Shown here one piece after another: positions 1 to 7,014 of a stretch of DNA of 18,006 nt; positions within the stretch are counted from its first letter, which is position 1, and the number at the start of each line of letters is the position of its first letter. The position numbers and the translations under genes were made by a program. Below the pieces are notes generated by a model. The model worked only from the letters and a program-made list of their open reading frames with translations, did not search any database and had not been told where the DNA came from. The DNA is taken from positions 1 through 18,006 of the forward strand of contig CAIJNU010000042.1 in assembly GCA_903822115.1 (NCBI GenBank), given 5' to 3'. The stretch comes from an uncultured Candidatus Peregrinibacteria bacterium (GTDB taxonomy: Bacteria; Patescibacteriota; Gracilibacteria; Peribacterales; Peribacteraceae).

Positions 1-270
1 AGCCGCTTCCGCTTGGGAAAGGGGCTCTGCTTCGACTTTTCTTCTCATCACGCAGCCAGCCTCTTTCCCTCCGTAAGGAGGAGAAGGAGTGCAAGGCCCA
101 AAACGAGCGTGCGCGAGGAAATCATACTCTGGGAATAATCTAGAGCTTTTTAAGATGAAGTCAAATACGAGGAAAGCGTAGAGATACGACAAGGAGCTCT
201 ATGCAGTGAGCACAACCAAATTACGACCGAGTTGAATTCTTCAGTCTCGAGTCTCCACCAACCTCCTCCC
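1..270. other. Gene-free stretch at window start
   Basis: I see no convincing coding region or recognisable RNA gene here; open frames are short and have no family resemblance. The only local structure seen is a small hairpin at about 70-83 (CCTCC-GTAA-GGAGG, 5 bp with a GTAA loop) with no T-tract after it. It may be the downstream flank of a gene lying outside the window. Confidence 0.5.
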
Positions 271-297
271 CACTCCATCCCAATCCGCCACACTCCA
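271..297 (-). repeat. Partial duplicate of the sodA 3' end
   Basis: These 27 bases match 421-447, inside the last codons of sodA, with one mismatch (26/27). Weaker similarity extends outward to about 251 versus 401, at the same 150-base offset. The copy lies just beyond the sodA stop codon and the inverted-repeat element at 299-390, so the element is bracketed by a direct repeat. It encodes nothing on its own. Confidence 0.8.
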
Positions 298-298
298 T

Positions 299-390
299 CC
301 GGCTTCGTTCGGTTTCGCTTCGCTGCACCGAACTACGCCGCGATTAATACGGGGAAAGCCGGATGCCCCGGCGTAGCGCAGCGAAGCCGG
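299..390. repeat. 92-bp element with terminal inverted repeats
   Basis: The left end reads CCGGCTTCG (299-307) and the right end is its exact reverse complement (382-390). Inside these, TACGCCG (334-340) is the reverse complement of CGGCGTA (369-375). The left half holds a 7-bp hairpin, GTTCGGT/ACCGAAC (307-313 with 327-333). The right half with its flank forms TGCCC(C)GGC/GCCGGGCA (364-372 with 387-394). The right hairpin could also end sodA transcription, although no T-tract follows it. It resembles a REP- or MITE-like non-coding element. Confidence 0.6.
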
Positions 391-393
391 GCA

Positions 394-999
394 TTACTTC
401 GTCTGAATTAACCTTTTTCCCACTCCATCCCAATCCGCCACATTCCAGAATGCCTTCACATAGTCGGCACGAAGATTCTTGTACTGGAGGTAGTACGCAT
501 GCTCCCACACGTCGATCGCGAAGAGAGGCGTCATACCTTGCGACACCGGCGAATCCTGATTGGGGGTCTGTACGATCTGGAGCTTGCCGTCCTTGGCTAC
601 CAACCACGCCCATCCGGAGCCGAAAACCGACATCGCCGCGGCCGTGAACTTCTCCTGGAAAGATTCGAACGAACCGAAGGAATCCTCCAGAACCTTGAGG
701 AGATCTCCTGCGGGCTTCCCGCCTCCCTGCGGCTTCATGCAGTTCCAGAAGAGCGTGTGATTGAAGTACCCGCCCGCCTGATTGCGAACTGCGCTGCGCT
801 TATCTTCCGGGAGCTGGGAGAGATTCTCTAAGACTTCTTCGATCGACTTGCCTTCGAGGGCGGTGCCAGCGAGAGCTTTGTTGGTATTGTCGCAGTACGC
901 CTGATGATGCTTCTCGTAGTGCACATGCATGATGTCGCCGGAGATGAAAGGCTCGAGGGCGGCGAAGTCGTAGGGAAGGGGTGCGAGGGTGTAGGCCAT
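394..999 (-). CDS. sodA: Superoxide dismutase, Fe/Mn family (Mn-type residues)
   Basis: This 201-aa cytoplasmic enzyme converts superoxide to hydrogen peroxide and oxygen. It has the family's normal length and begins MAYTLAPLPYDFAALEP, like other members. The reading frame is open further upstream, but the extra residues are unlike the family, so I place the start at 999. The N-terminal helical hairpin carries HVHYEKHH and GGYFNHTLFW; the C-terminal domain carries GSGWAWLV, NQDSP and DVWEHAYYLQY. Metal ligands are visible as H27, H81, D163 and H167. Gly77 together with Gln148 in the NQDSP segment is the arrangement usual for Mn enzymes, but cambialistic use cannot be excluded. It is divergent from the femAB-like gene. 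The leader has no Shine-Dalgarno. The last codons are duplicated downstream at 271-297. Confidence 0.96.
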   Translation of the reverse strand: MAYTLAPLPYDFAALEPFISGDIMHVHYEKHHQAYCDNTNKALAGTALEGKSIEEVLENLSQLPEDKRSAVRNQAGGYFNHTLFWNCMKPQGGGKPAGDLLKVLEDSFGSFESFQEKFTAAAMSVFGSGWAWLVAKDGKLQIVQTPNQDSPVSQGMTPLFAIDVWEHAYYLQYKNLRADYVKAFWNVADWDGVGKRLIQTK

Positions 1000-1022
1000 G
1001 GATTGAAGAGGGAAGATCCCCA

Positions 1023-1051
1023 ATTGTACCTCCCCGGCCACTCTCGGCCAA
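1023..1051 (-). promoter_or_regulatory. Predicted sodA promoter
   Basis: On the minus strand there is a -35 TTGGCC (1046-1051), a 17-bp spacer and a -10 TACAAT (1023-1028). Transcription would begin near 1016, leaving a leader of about 17 nt without a ribosome binding site. Confidence 0.5.
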
Positions 1052-1075
1052 CGATTCACCGAGAAAATCTGACAT

Positions 1076-1103
1076 TTTACAGTTGGCTCTACACCTTCAT
1101 ACT
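1076..1103 (+). promoter_or_regulatory. Predicted promoter of the femAB-like gene
   Basis: A -35 TTTACA (1076-1081, 5/6 to consensus), a 16-bp spacer and a -10-like CATACT (1098-1103) lie exactly 6 nt before the GTG start at 1110. Transcription would begin at or next to the start codon. Confidence 0.45.
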
Positions 1104-1109
1104 AGGGAG

Positions 1110-2096
1110 GTGCAGATCCGCGAACTTTCCATCGCCGAGGAGCCCGCCTATGACGCATGGGTACGATGTCATGCTCACGGAACGCTCTGGCAATCACTGG
1201 AGTGGAAACACCTCCAAGAAGCTCTCAGCCGCAAGGTCCGGATCTTCGCCGCAATAGAAGGAGAATCCATCCATGCTTCCGCCCTCGTCGTCATCGATAG
1301 GACGGCGTTTGGACTCTCCACCTGGGATATCCCCCGCGGCCCCCTCTGGGAAGATTCCCTGTCCAATAATTTGAAAAGAGACCTTCTGGAAGCCATTATC
1401 GTGGAGGCGAAGAAGGACAAATGTTTGAGTCTTTCGCTCTCCCCTGTGCAGGAGCTGGAGGCTCCGTCCATTCAATTCGCAAGCTCGGGACGCCACATCC
1501 AGCCCGAAGCCACTCTCCTGATCGATCTGAAGCTCCCGGAAGAAGCCCTCCTGGCCCAGATGCACCACAAAGGCCGCTACAACATTCGTCTCGCTGAGAA
1601 ACACGGCGTCTCCGTGAGACGAAGCGAGGATATCGATGCGTTCTATGCGCTTCTCAGGCAGACGAGCCAAAGAGACCGATTCCAAAATCTCCCGAAGAAG
1701 CACTACGAAAGTTTTCTGCGTGGCCTCCAGGGGGGCTTCCTCCTCCTCGCCTTTTCACCCACGTCCAAGAAGCCCATCTCTGGTCTCATGGGCGTGATGT
1801 GGGGCAAGACAGGCATCTACTACTACGGAGCCTCGGACTACGAGCATCGCGCCCTCATGGCCCCCTACCTGCTCCAGTGGGAGGCCATGCGCCTCTGCAG
1901 GGAACAAGGCTGCGCTTCCTACGATCTGCTCGGCTTGGCGCCGCCTGATGCTGATGCAAGCCATCCGTGGAAGGGTATCTCGTCCTTCAAGGAGAAGTTC
2001 GGCGGCATGCTCGTGACCTATCCACCGGAACAGCAAATCGTTCTGAGGCCGTTGATGAAGAAACTCCTTGAGACCAAGAGGCAAATACTTGGATAA
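1110..2096 (+). CDS. FemAB-like peptidoglycan bridge aminoacyltransferase
   Basis: This 328-aa protein resembles the FemXAB family, GNAT-fold enzymes that add amino acids from aminoacyl-tRNA to the lipid II stem peptide on the cytoplasmic side of the membrane. Typical features are the N-terminal TLWQSLEWKHL segment, a RGPL turn, the central KGRYNIRLAEKHGVSVRR stretch, and the C-terminal YDLLGLAPPD followed by WKGISSFKEKFGG. A long helical arm between subdomains is not obvious. I chose GTG at 1110 because similarity begins there. The frame stays open upstream to 981, but those residues overlap sodA and look non-coding. GGGAGG abuts the GTG too closely for a normal Shine-Dalgarno. The donor amino acid cannot be read from sequence. 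The stop lies 3 nt before a structured repeat. Confidence 0.85.
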   Translation: MQIRELSIAEEPAYDAWVRCHAHGTLWQSLEWKHLQEALSRKVRIFAAIEGESIHASALVVIDRTAFGLSTWDIPRGPLWEDSLSNNLKRDLLEAIIVEAKKDKCLSLSLSPVQELEAPSIQFASSGRHIQPEATLLIDLKLPEEALLAQMHHKGRYNIRLAEKHGVSVRRSEDIDAFYALLRQTSQRDRFQNLPKKHYESFLRGLQGGFLLLAFSPTSKKPISGLMGVMWGKTGIYYYGASDYEHRALMAPYLLQWEAMRLCREQGCASYDLLGLAPPDADASHPWKGISSFKEKFGGMLVTYPPEQQIVLRPLMKKLLETKRQILG

Positions 2097-2098
2097 AA

Positions 2099-2169
2099 GC
2101 CCCCACCCCAACCCCTCCCCCGATTCGGGGGAGGGGTGACCTGAGCAAAGCGAAGGTCGGGGAGGGGGC
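2099..2169. repeat. Palindromic repeat that can fold as a three-way junction
   Basis: An outer stem of 10/11 pairs joins 2099-2109 to 2159-2169. It encloses two hairpins: a perfect 11-bp GC stem with an ATT loop (2112-2136), and GACCT...AGGTC (2138-2158) containing the CCTGAGC/CGAAGG core seen elsewhere in the window. It starts 3 nt after the femAB-like stop and precedes a terminator. Confidence 0.7.
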
Positions 2170-2172
2170 ACC

Positions 2173-2205
2173 AAAAAACCCCCCGCTTTCGCGGAGGGTT
2201 TTTGG
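2173..2205. terminator. Bidirectional rho-independent terminator
   Basis: The stem CCCCCCGC (2179-2186) / GCGGAGGG (2191-2198) has one mismatch and a TTTC loop. It is flanked by six A on the left and TTTTT on the right, so it can terminate transcription in both directions. It sits between the convergent femAB-like gene and the SLH protein gene. Confidence 0.85.
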
Positions 2206-2225
2206 TTGCTTACGAGGCAAAGAAC

Positions 2226-5200
2226 TTATCCACCGTAGTTCGTCGACGAGATCGAATCCGTCGAGTACTCGGTCCAGTAGAAGGTCGTAGCAGTGGAATC
2301 ATCCTTATCAGACCAGACAAGGAAGCTCGCACCCGTACCGAAGCTCGCGTTATTGATGTTCGAGAAGTTCGTGAGCGATACGGAGAGGTTCGTCGTTCGG
2401 GCATTGTCAACCTTGGGGTTGCTGACCGTCGCTCTCAAAGCGACCGTGAGGTCACCACCCGGATTGATCTGCGTATTCGGTGTACCGGTGAGGGGACACT
2501 TGATAAGCATAGAACCCGAGGCAGCGCTGGAACCGGTGAGACCTGCATGACCAAGCGAGTTGTAATACGTACAAGACGCTGTCGTAATGGTGTCACCGAG
2601 GAGGTGAAGCTTGAATGAGCTTCCATCCAATGCAACGTTCGTAGCCTGGACATTGAAGATCACACCCGACAGCGTGACTTTGTTGCTGCCGTGGTTCGTG
2701 TTCGTGTTGTCCAGAGCGGTGAACTTGAAGATACCGAGGTCCTTGGCACCTGCAGCCAGTGTCGTACCCTGAGGATCGGGGTTCGCGTTTACGATCGTTC
2801 CGATCTTGCTCATCGTAATGACGTTAGCCGCACCGGTGATCTGTGCATTCGTAGCTGTCGATGATGTCGAACCAATGATGACGACTCCAGCCGGATGTGA
2901 CGTGTAGTTCTCGTAGAGGTTATTGCTGGAATTGACACCACGAGCGCGAATGGCTCCCGTTGCGGACAACGAGCCGCCAACCGTAGCATCAACGTGGAGC
3001 GTCACCGCGTCCGTATCCACGCCTCCGTCGACATCACTCTTGATGCGAGGACGGACAAGGATTTTTACGTCCGGCTTGCTCGGATCGACGATGAGCTGCT
3101 GACTCTGCATGCTCGCACAGTAAGTGTAGCTAGGAACATCATCTGCAGTCAGACAGTTCGACGTCGTTGCCGTTGCGAACGGCGAAGTTGCGCCGTCGAG
3201 GTAGAGATCGAAGTGGTCAACTGAGCTTGCAGAAGTCGCGTTCGTAACGAAGAGTTTCGTGACATCGATCGGCTCGAATTCCGCACGCATGTTCAGACGG
3301 AGAACGGGGTCGCCGAGCGTACCGCCGAGGAGCATGTGGCTATTGACCGACACCGTGTCCTTCGTAACGTAGAGGTTACCCTGGCTAACCAAGGTGTAGA
3401 GCGGCGCATTTGCCGTTGTGACTGGCGTCACAGAAATGCTGCTTCCGCGATCAACCGTCTCTGCCTCAACGGCACCTGACGTCGCGAATTTCAGCTGAAG
3501 CAAATATCGCGGATCGGGAGAGACTAACTGAAGAGAGCCAGCGATGTCTGCATGAACCTCGAAGGCGACCGTTGTCGACTTCGGAACGACGTAGCCGCCG
3601 TTCTTGATAGTGTCGAAGGTGACCGTACCCGTCGTAGAGCTTGCAGCCTTGCCACTGTCAATCTTCGTGTCTACGACACCGTTGCCGTCCGTATCGGCCC
3701 AGAGCGTGTAGTTCGTGCCGTTCGTGAGGGCTCCGGAAGCGGCCTGGAAGACAAACTTCGTGACACGAATATCCTTCGCATCACCCGCCGTGGACTCGAA
3801 GCGAAGCAGTTTGACATCCTTGGAGTTCTTGACCGCCGTGCCCGAAGAGGCAAGCGACTTCACAGCAACTCCGAGGGACGCATCGGCGATATTCTGTATG
3901 TTGCCGATGATGGAGCCGCCGGGGCGGACATCGTGGACCTTGTCGCCTGTCGTCTGACTCTCAATGCTCAAGTTATAAGCAGGGTTGGCACCGATGATGC
4001 TGTTAAAGGTGCAGGAATTGACAGTCTGACCGGCATCCTTCTCGCTCGGTTCGCCGCAAACAATAGCCCTGAATTGATCACCACCTGTCGGGTGATTACC
4101 CGTACTGTTGTCGGTGAAGTCGACGTTGAGCTGGTACGTTCCCGCACCATTCACGGTGAAGTCATCGAATTCGTATACCTGATACGTAAGAGTCGAAGTT
4201 GAGGCAGCATAGTTCGTACCGCTCGTGAGACGGTTGCCGGAAATGGCGCGTCCCGTCGTCGTATCCTTGAGGGATACCGTATCCATCACGGAGGCAATCG
4301 TGCCGTACGTTGCATTGCTGTACACCAATGAATGACCGGAGCTTGTGCTACCGGTAATCATCACGAACATCTTGCGGATGTCCACCGGATCGCCGCCCGT
4401 CGTGAGCTTCACGTTGGCAAGCGTCGCGCTGTGCTGATCGCGGGTGTAGTTCTGCGTGGAAGGTCCGTTAATCTCAATCGTGAACTCTCCGGCCTTAACG
4501 GTGAGCGTTTCAACTGCTGAATCCGCTCCCGTGGCCATCGTCACGTTGGAACCGTAGAGCTGTCCGTTGACGCCGTACCCGTAGAGGGAACCGACGGTAA
4601 ACACATCAGACGTCTCGTCGAGATTTATAATGGAATTCTTCGCAGCACCGCCGCTGACATCGCCGACCACCTCAAGGTTGATCTTGTCACCCGAGAGGAT
4701 CGTGAAGGGCGGGTTGAAGGTCAGAGTCGCGAACTTGTTGCTGAATTGCGCAACCGTGTTCGTGATGACCGTGCCGTCCGTTCGGCGCATGCGGAGGTTC
4801 GTGACATCACCGTCGGCGACAGTGCCGTCCTGGTGGAGCGTCACGGAGTAGAGGGTCTGATCCTCCTTGGAGTCTGCATCGAATTCAAACTTGCCGACTA
4901 CCACTCCCTTGTCTCCGACGTAACCGGAGCTCGGGGAAATCTGACGGTAGTCCACCGTCACGGAACCACCCGTCACTGCAGCCACCTTGAAGGTGTTGCT
5001 CTTGAGCGGGAAGTTGCCGGTCGTGCTCTTGGCATTGCCAACGACATCGGATGCAAGCTCTACCGTGAGGTTGTGCTCACCACCTGAATCGGCAGTGGAA
5101 GCGATATCCGCGGCAACATCCAACGTCACCGTCTTACACTTGGGGACAACAACGGGAGTCGTGAAGCGAATATCGGCTGTCTGATCCTTGGAATCAATGG

Positions 5201-6389
5201 AGCGGGAGCGCGAAACGCGTGAACCATCGACCATGGCGTACACGCCATCAATGTCTGTCCTCTGTCCGTAACCCTCGTGGAGAACCGTGAGGTCCGTGAG
5301 CGTTACGTCATCATCGCAGGAAGCGGTGAGGTCGAGAGAGAGCATCGTGACTCCGCGAGCACCCTTGGGGACCGTGTCGCCAACGGGGTTCTTGGAGGAG
5401 AGAGCTACTTCGAGCGTCCCGTTACCGATGGGGGTCGCGTTGTAGCCCGAGAAGGCGGCGGAGTCGGAAAAGATATCACCGGCTGCCGTCTTCATGTTGC
5501 TGACCGTAACGGTGTAGTTGGCACCGCTCGTGAGAGCGTTCGTCATCGTGAGTTCAACAGTCTTGGAATTGACTGCTGCAACGGACGTGACCGCGAGGGC
5601 CGGCGTGCCGGTCTGCGTCACGGCGTAGTCGCTGGCCGTCGCTGCGGCCGTCGCGTCAACTTCCGTGTTGAATTCAACATCCACCTTCGTGGCGGACACT
5701 GCCGTCGCGGAGGTGATGGCCGGACCGGCGGGCTTGTTGCCCGTTCCACAGTCCTTGCCGTAGGTCAGACCCTGGTCGACGCGGTTAAGCATGACGACCA
5801 TTTCGGCGCGGTTCATGTTGTCGCCGGGGCGGACCGTTCCCGTCGAATCGTCACCCTGCAAGACGCAGTGATCGGCGGCCGTCTGAATGACGTCCGTGTA
5901 CCACTGGCCAGAGGGGTTGTCGACGAATTGAGCGGAGGCGCCGGTCTTATCGAGACCGAAAGCCGTAACGAGAAGCTTGGCAGCCTCTGCGCGGTTGACG
6001 TTCGCCGTCGGGCGAGCGTAGCAGGGATGCGATCCCACGCATGCGCCGTCGCCTTGGACCCACTTGTCAGCCGCAGCGTCCTCCACGTACCCGTAGTACC
6101 AAGCGGAAGGAGCCACGTCATCGAACGTGGGAACGGCCGGAGCCGTCGAGAGAATGCCGCCGTTCATTTCAACGACGAGCTTCACGAATTCCGCGCGCGT
6201 GGCGAGATCGCCAGGGCGGAAGTTCGTCTGTGTAGCATCGAGGTACTGTGACAGTGCGGACACTGCCGACTCGTACCACGACCCTGACGGGACATCCGTG
6301 TAAGCAGCGAGCGCTGTAGAGATTTGCGTCAGCGCGATCGCAGCAACGGAAAATCCTGCCAGGACTTTCTTCAAACGAGAAAGTTCCAT
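2226..6389 (-). CDS. Large SLH-domain surface (S-layer-type) protein
   Basis: This is a 1387-aa exported protein. Residues 1-28 form a signal peptide (charged LSRLKK, hydrophobic core, cleavage after STALA). Three SLH repeats follow at about 29-78, 88-147 and 154-210, with TRAEF, NRAEA and NRAEM motifs; SLH domains normally bind secondary cell-wall polymer. Residues about 222-317 look like an Ig-like domain (TSATAVSATKVDVEFN...). The rest appears to be six beta-rich modules of about 150-200 residues. Each opens with a strand pattern like DIRVTKFVF and closes with one like TVTLDVAADI; closing strands fall near 420, 570, 752, 940, 1108 and 1312. The C-terminus (1356-1377) is aromatic and Ser/Thr-rich (FLVWSDK, FYWTEYST). 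The start at 6389 puts the signal peptide first; frame open upstream of it is ignored. The leader lacks a Shine-Dalgarno and contains ACCTCCTT instead. Most likely it is a main cell-surface layer protein. Confidence 0.9.
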   Translation of the reverse strand: MELSRLKKVLAGFSVAAIALTQISTALAAYTDVPSGSWYESAVSALSQYLDATQTNFRPGDLATRAEFVKLVVEMNGGILSTAPAVPTFDDVAPSAWYYGYVEDAAADKWVQGDGACVGSHPCYARPTANVNRAEAAKLLVTAFGLDKTGASAQFVDNPSGQWYTDVIQTAADHCVLQGDDSTGTVRPGDNMNRAEMVVMLNRVDQGLTYGKDCGTGNKPAGPAITSATAVSATKVDVEFNTEVDATAAATASDYAVTQTGTPALAVTSVAAVNSKTVELTMTNALTSGANYTVTVSNMKTAAGDIFSDSAAFSGYNATPIGNGTLEVALSSKNPVGDTVPKGARGVTMLSLDLTASCDDDVTLTDLTVLHEGYGQRTDIDGVYAMVDGSRVSRSRSIDSKDQTADIRFTTPVVVPKCKTVTLDVAADIASTADSGGEHNLTVELASDVVGNAKSTTGNFPLKSNTFKVAAVTGGSVTVDYRQISPSSGYVGDKGVVVGKFEFDADSKEDQTLYSVTLHQDGTVADGDVTNLRMRRTDGTVITNTVAQFSNKFATLTFNPPFTILSGDKINLEVVGDVSGGAAKNSIINLDETSDVFTVGSLYGYGVNGQLYGSNVTMATGADSAVETLTVKAGEFTIEINGPSTQNYTRDQHSATLANVKLTTGGDPVDIRKMFVMITGSTSSGHSLVYSNATYGTIASVMDTVSLKDTTTGRAISGNRLTSGTNYAASTSTLTYQVYEFDDFTVNGAGTYQLNVDFTDNSTGNHPTGGDQFRAIVCGEPSEKDAGQTVNSCTFNSIIGANPAYNLSIESQTTGDKVHDVRPGGSIIGNIQNIADASLGVAVKSLASSGTAVKNSKDVKLLRFESTAGDAKDIRVTKFVFQAASGALTNGTNYTLWADTDGNGVVDTKIDSGKAASSTTGTVTFDTIKNGGYVVPKSTTVAFEVHADIAGSLQLVSPDPRYLLQLKFATSGAVEAETVDRGSSISVTPVTTANAPLYTLVSQGNLYVTKDTVSVNSHMLLGGTLGDPVLRLNMRAEFEPIDVTKLFVTNATSASSVDHFDLYLDGATSPFATATTSNCLTADDVPSYTYCASMQSQQLIVDPSKPDVKILVRPRIKSDVDGGVDTDAVTLHVDATVGGSLSATGAIRARGVNSSNNLYENYTSHPAGVVIIGSTSSTATNAQITGAANVITMSKIGTIVNANPDPQGTTLAAGAKDLGIFKFTALDNTNTNHGSNKVTLSGVIFNVQATNVALDGSSFKLHLLGDTITTASCTYYNSLGHAGLTGSSAASGSMLIKCPLTGTPNTQINPGGDLTVALRATVSNPKVDNARTTNLSVSLTNFSNINNASFGTGASFLVWSDKDDSTATTFYWTEYSTDSISSTNYGG

Positions 6390-6560
6390 AATAAGGAAGG
6401 AGGTAGGGAAGTAAAAACGAGAGAAAAATGAAAGGTGTTCGTGTAGATCTAAAGGAAGAGAAGAGGAGGAAGGGCACACTCCCTATGCAACTACACTCGT
6501 GTGTCGTGAGTTTGAGCGCCGGTCTCAAATATATTGAGTCATGGCACTCGCCTCCTTAAA
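6390..6560 (-). promoter_or_regulatory. Leader of the SLH gene with a 5-codon ORF and a palindrome
   Basis: On the minus strand, AAGGAGG (6551-6557) stands 8 nt before an ATG (6540-6542) that opens the 5-codon ORF MTQYI, ending at TGA 6525-6527. This is the best Shine-Dalgarno/ATG pair I found in the window. The same stretch contains a near-palindrome, CTCAA-ATATA-TTGAG (6524-6538). The SLH start lies about 135 nt downstream of the mini-ORF stop. It could be a leader peptide, an operator, or chance. Confidence 0.35.
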
Positions 6561-6589
6561 TATAAAGAGAACGCACCAAGAGTAGAGGT

Positions 6590-6835
6590 TAATGTCGGGG
6601 AGGATGACCTCGCGCACGATCCCCCTTAAAGGAGGGATGTGATGCTTGTTCCGTTTTGGCGGAGCAAGTTGCCGATATGACAATGATCACAAGATGACCT
6701 CGCTCACCTTCTCTCGAGCGGATCAGCGATGATCCTAGCGAAGGGGCTCTCCCTCACGCAAGCTCGCAACAGAGCGGGTGGCAATCACCTAAACGCCCTC
6801 TGAGGGTATCCGTTACGCGGATGCAGGGGGCTAAA
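6590..6835 (+). ncRNA. Candidate structured RNA, family unknown
   Basis: No protein frame is convincing here, but nested helices are. CTTGTTCCG (6645-6653) pairs with CGGAGCAAG (6660-6668), with one T-G pair. TGTGAT (6638-6643) pairs with ATCACA (6686-6691) and encloses that hairpin. CGCTC/GAGCG, GCTCT/AGAGC and GGTG/CACC helices lie between about 6700 and 6790. GCCCTC (6794-6799) pairs with GGGGGC (6826-6831), again with one T-G pair, and encloses ATCCG/CGGAT. Both T-G pairs become G-U on + strand RNA but C-A mismatches on the minus strand. A 15-base segment (14/15) recurs at 6603 and 6693. It does not match RNase P RNA, tmRNA, SRP RNA or 6S RNA as I know them. Confidence 0.35.
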
Positions 6836-7014
6836 AGGCAGTTCTTGGCGTCGGAATGTCGTTTCTTCGGGTTTGTACTGCGCAAAACACACAAATTTCA
6901 CCCGCAAAAGAATCTTGGGCATATTTCAAAATCTTGTTGCGGAAATCCTTGTTCCGTACGAAAGAATATTTGGAGTATTGGCCGATTCTCACGCTTGTAT
7001 GGACAGATTGACAC
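6836..7014. other. AT-richer gene-free stretch downstream of cysS
   Basis: Base composition drops in GC relative to its neighbours. A TTG-initiated + strand frame from 6873 runs to 7154, but its last third overlaps the cysS 3' end and I cannot assign it to a family. No terminator hairpin is apparent for cysS. Confidence 0.4.

Noticed and set aside
1107..1112. GGGAGG as Shine-Dalgarno for the femAB-like gene
   Set aside because: It runs directly into the GTG start with no spacing; an ATC start 5 nt further would be needed, which is very rare.
3552..4202. 216-aa open frame on the + strand
   Set aside because: Antisense shadow within the S-layer gene; no domain or start signal.
5277..6251. 324-aa open frame on the + strand
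   Set aside because: It lies wholly antisense to the SLH and Ig-like domains of the S-layer gene, is Arg/Gly/Val-rich with no family resemblance, and is explained by codon bias of the real gene.
6603..6707. CRISPR-like direct repeat (GATGACCTCGC... twice, 90 nt apart)
   Set aside because: Only two copies, no further units, no regular spacers, and no cas genes in the window.
6590..6835. Known housekeeping RNA (RNase P RNA, tmRNA, SRP RNA)
   Set aside because: The universally conserved segments of these RNAs are absent on both strands as far as I can see.
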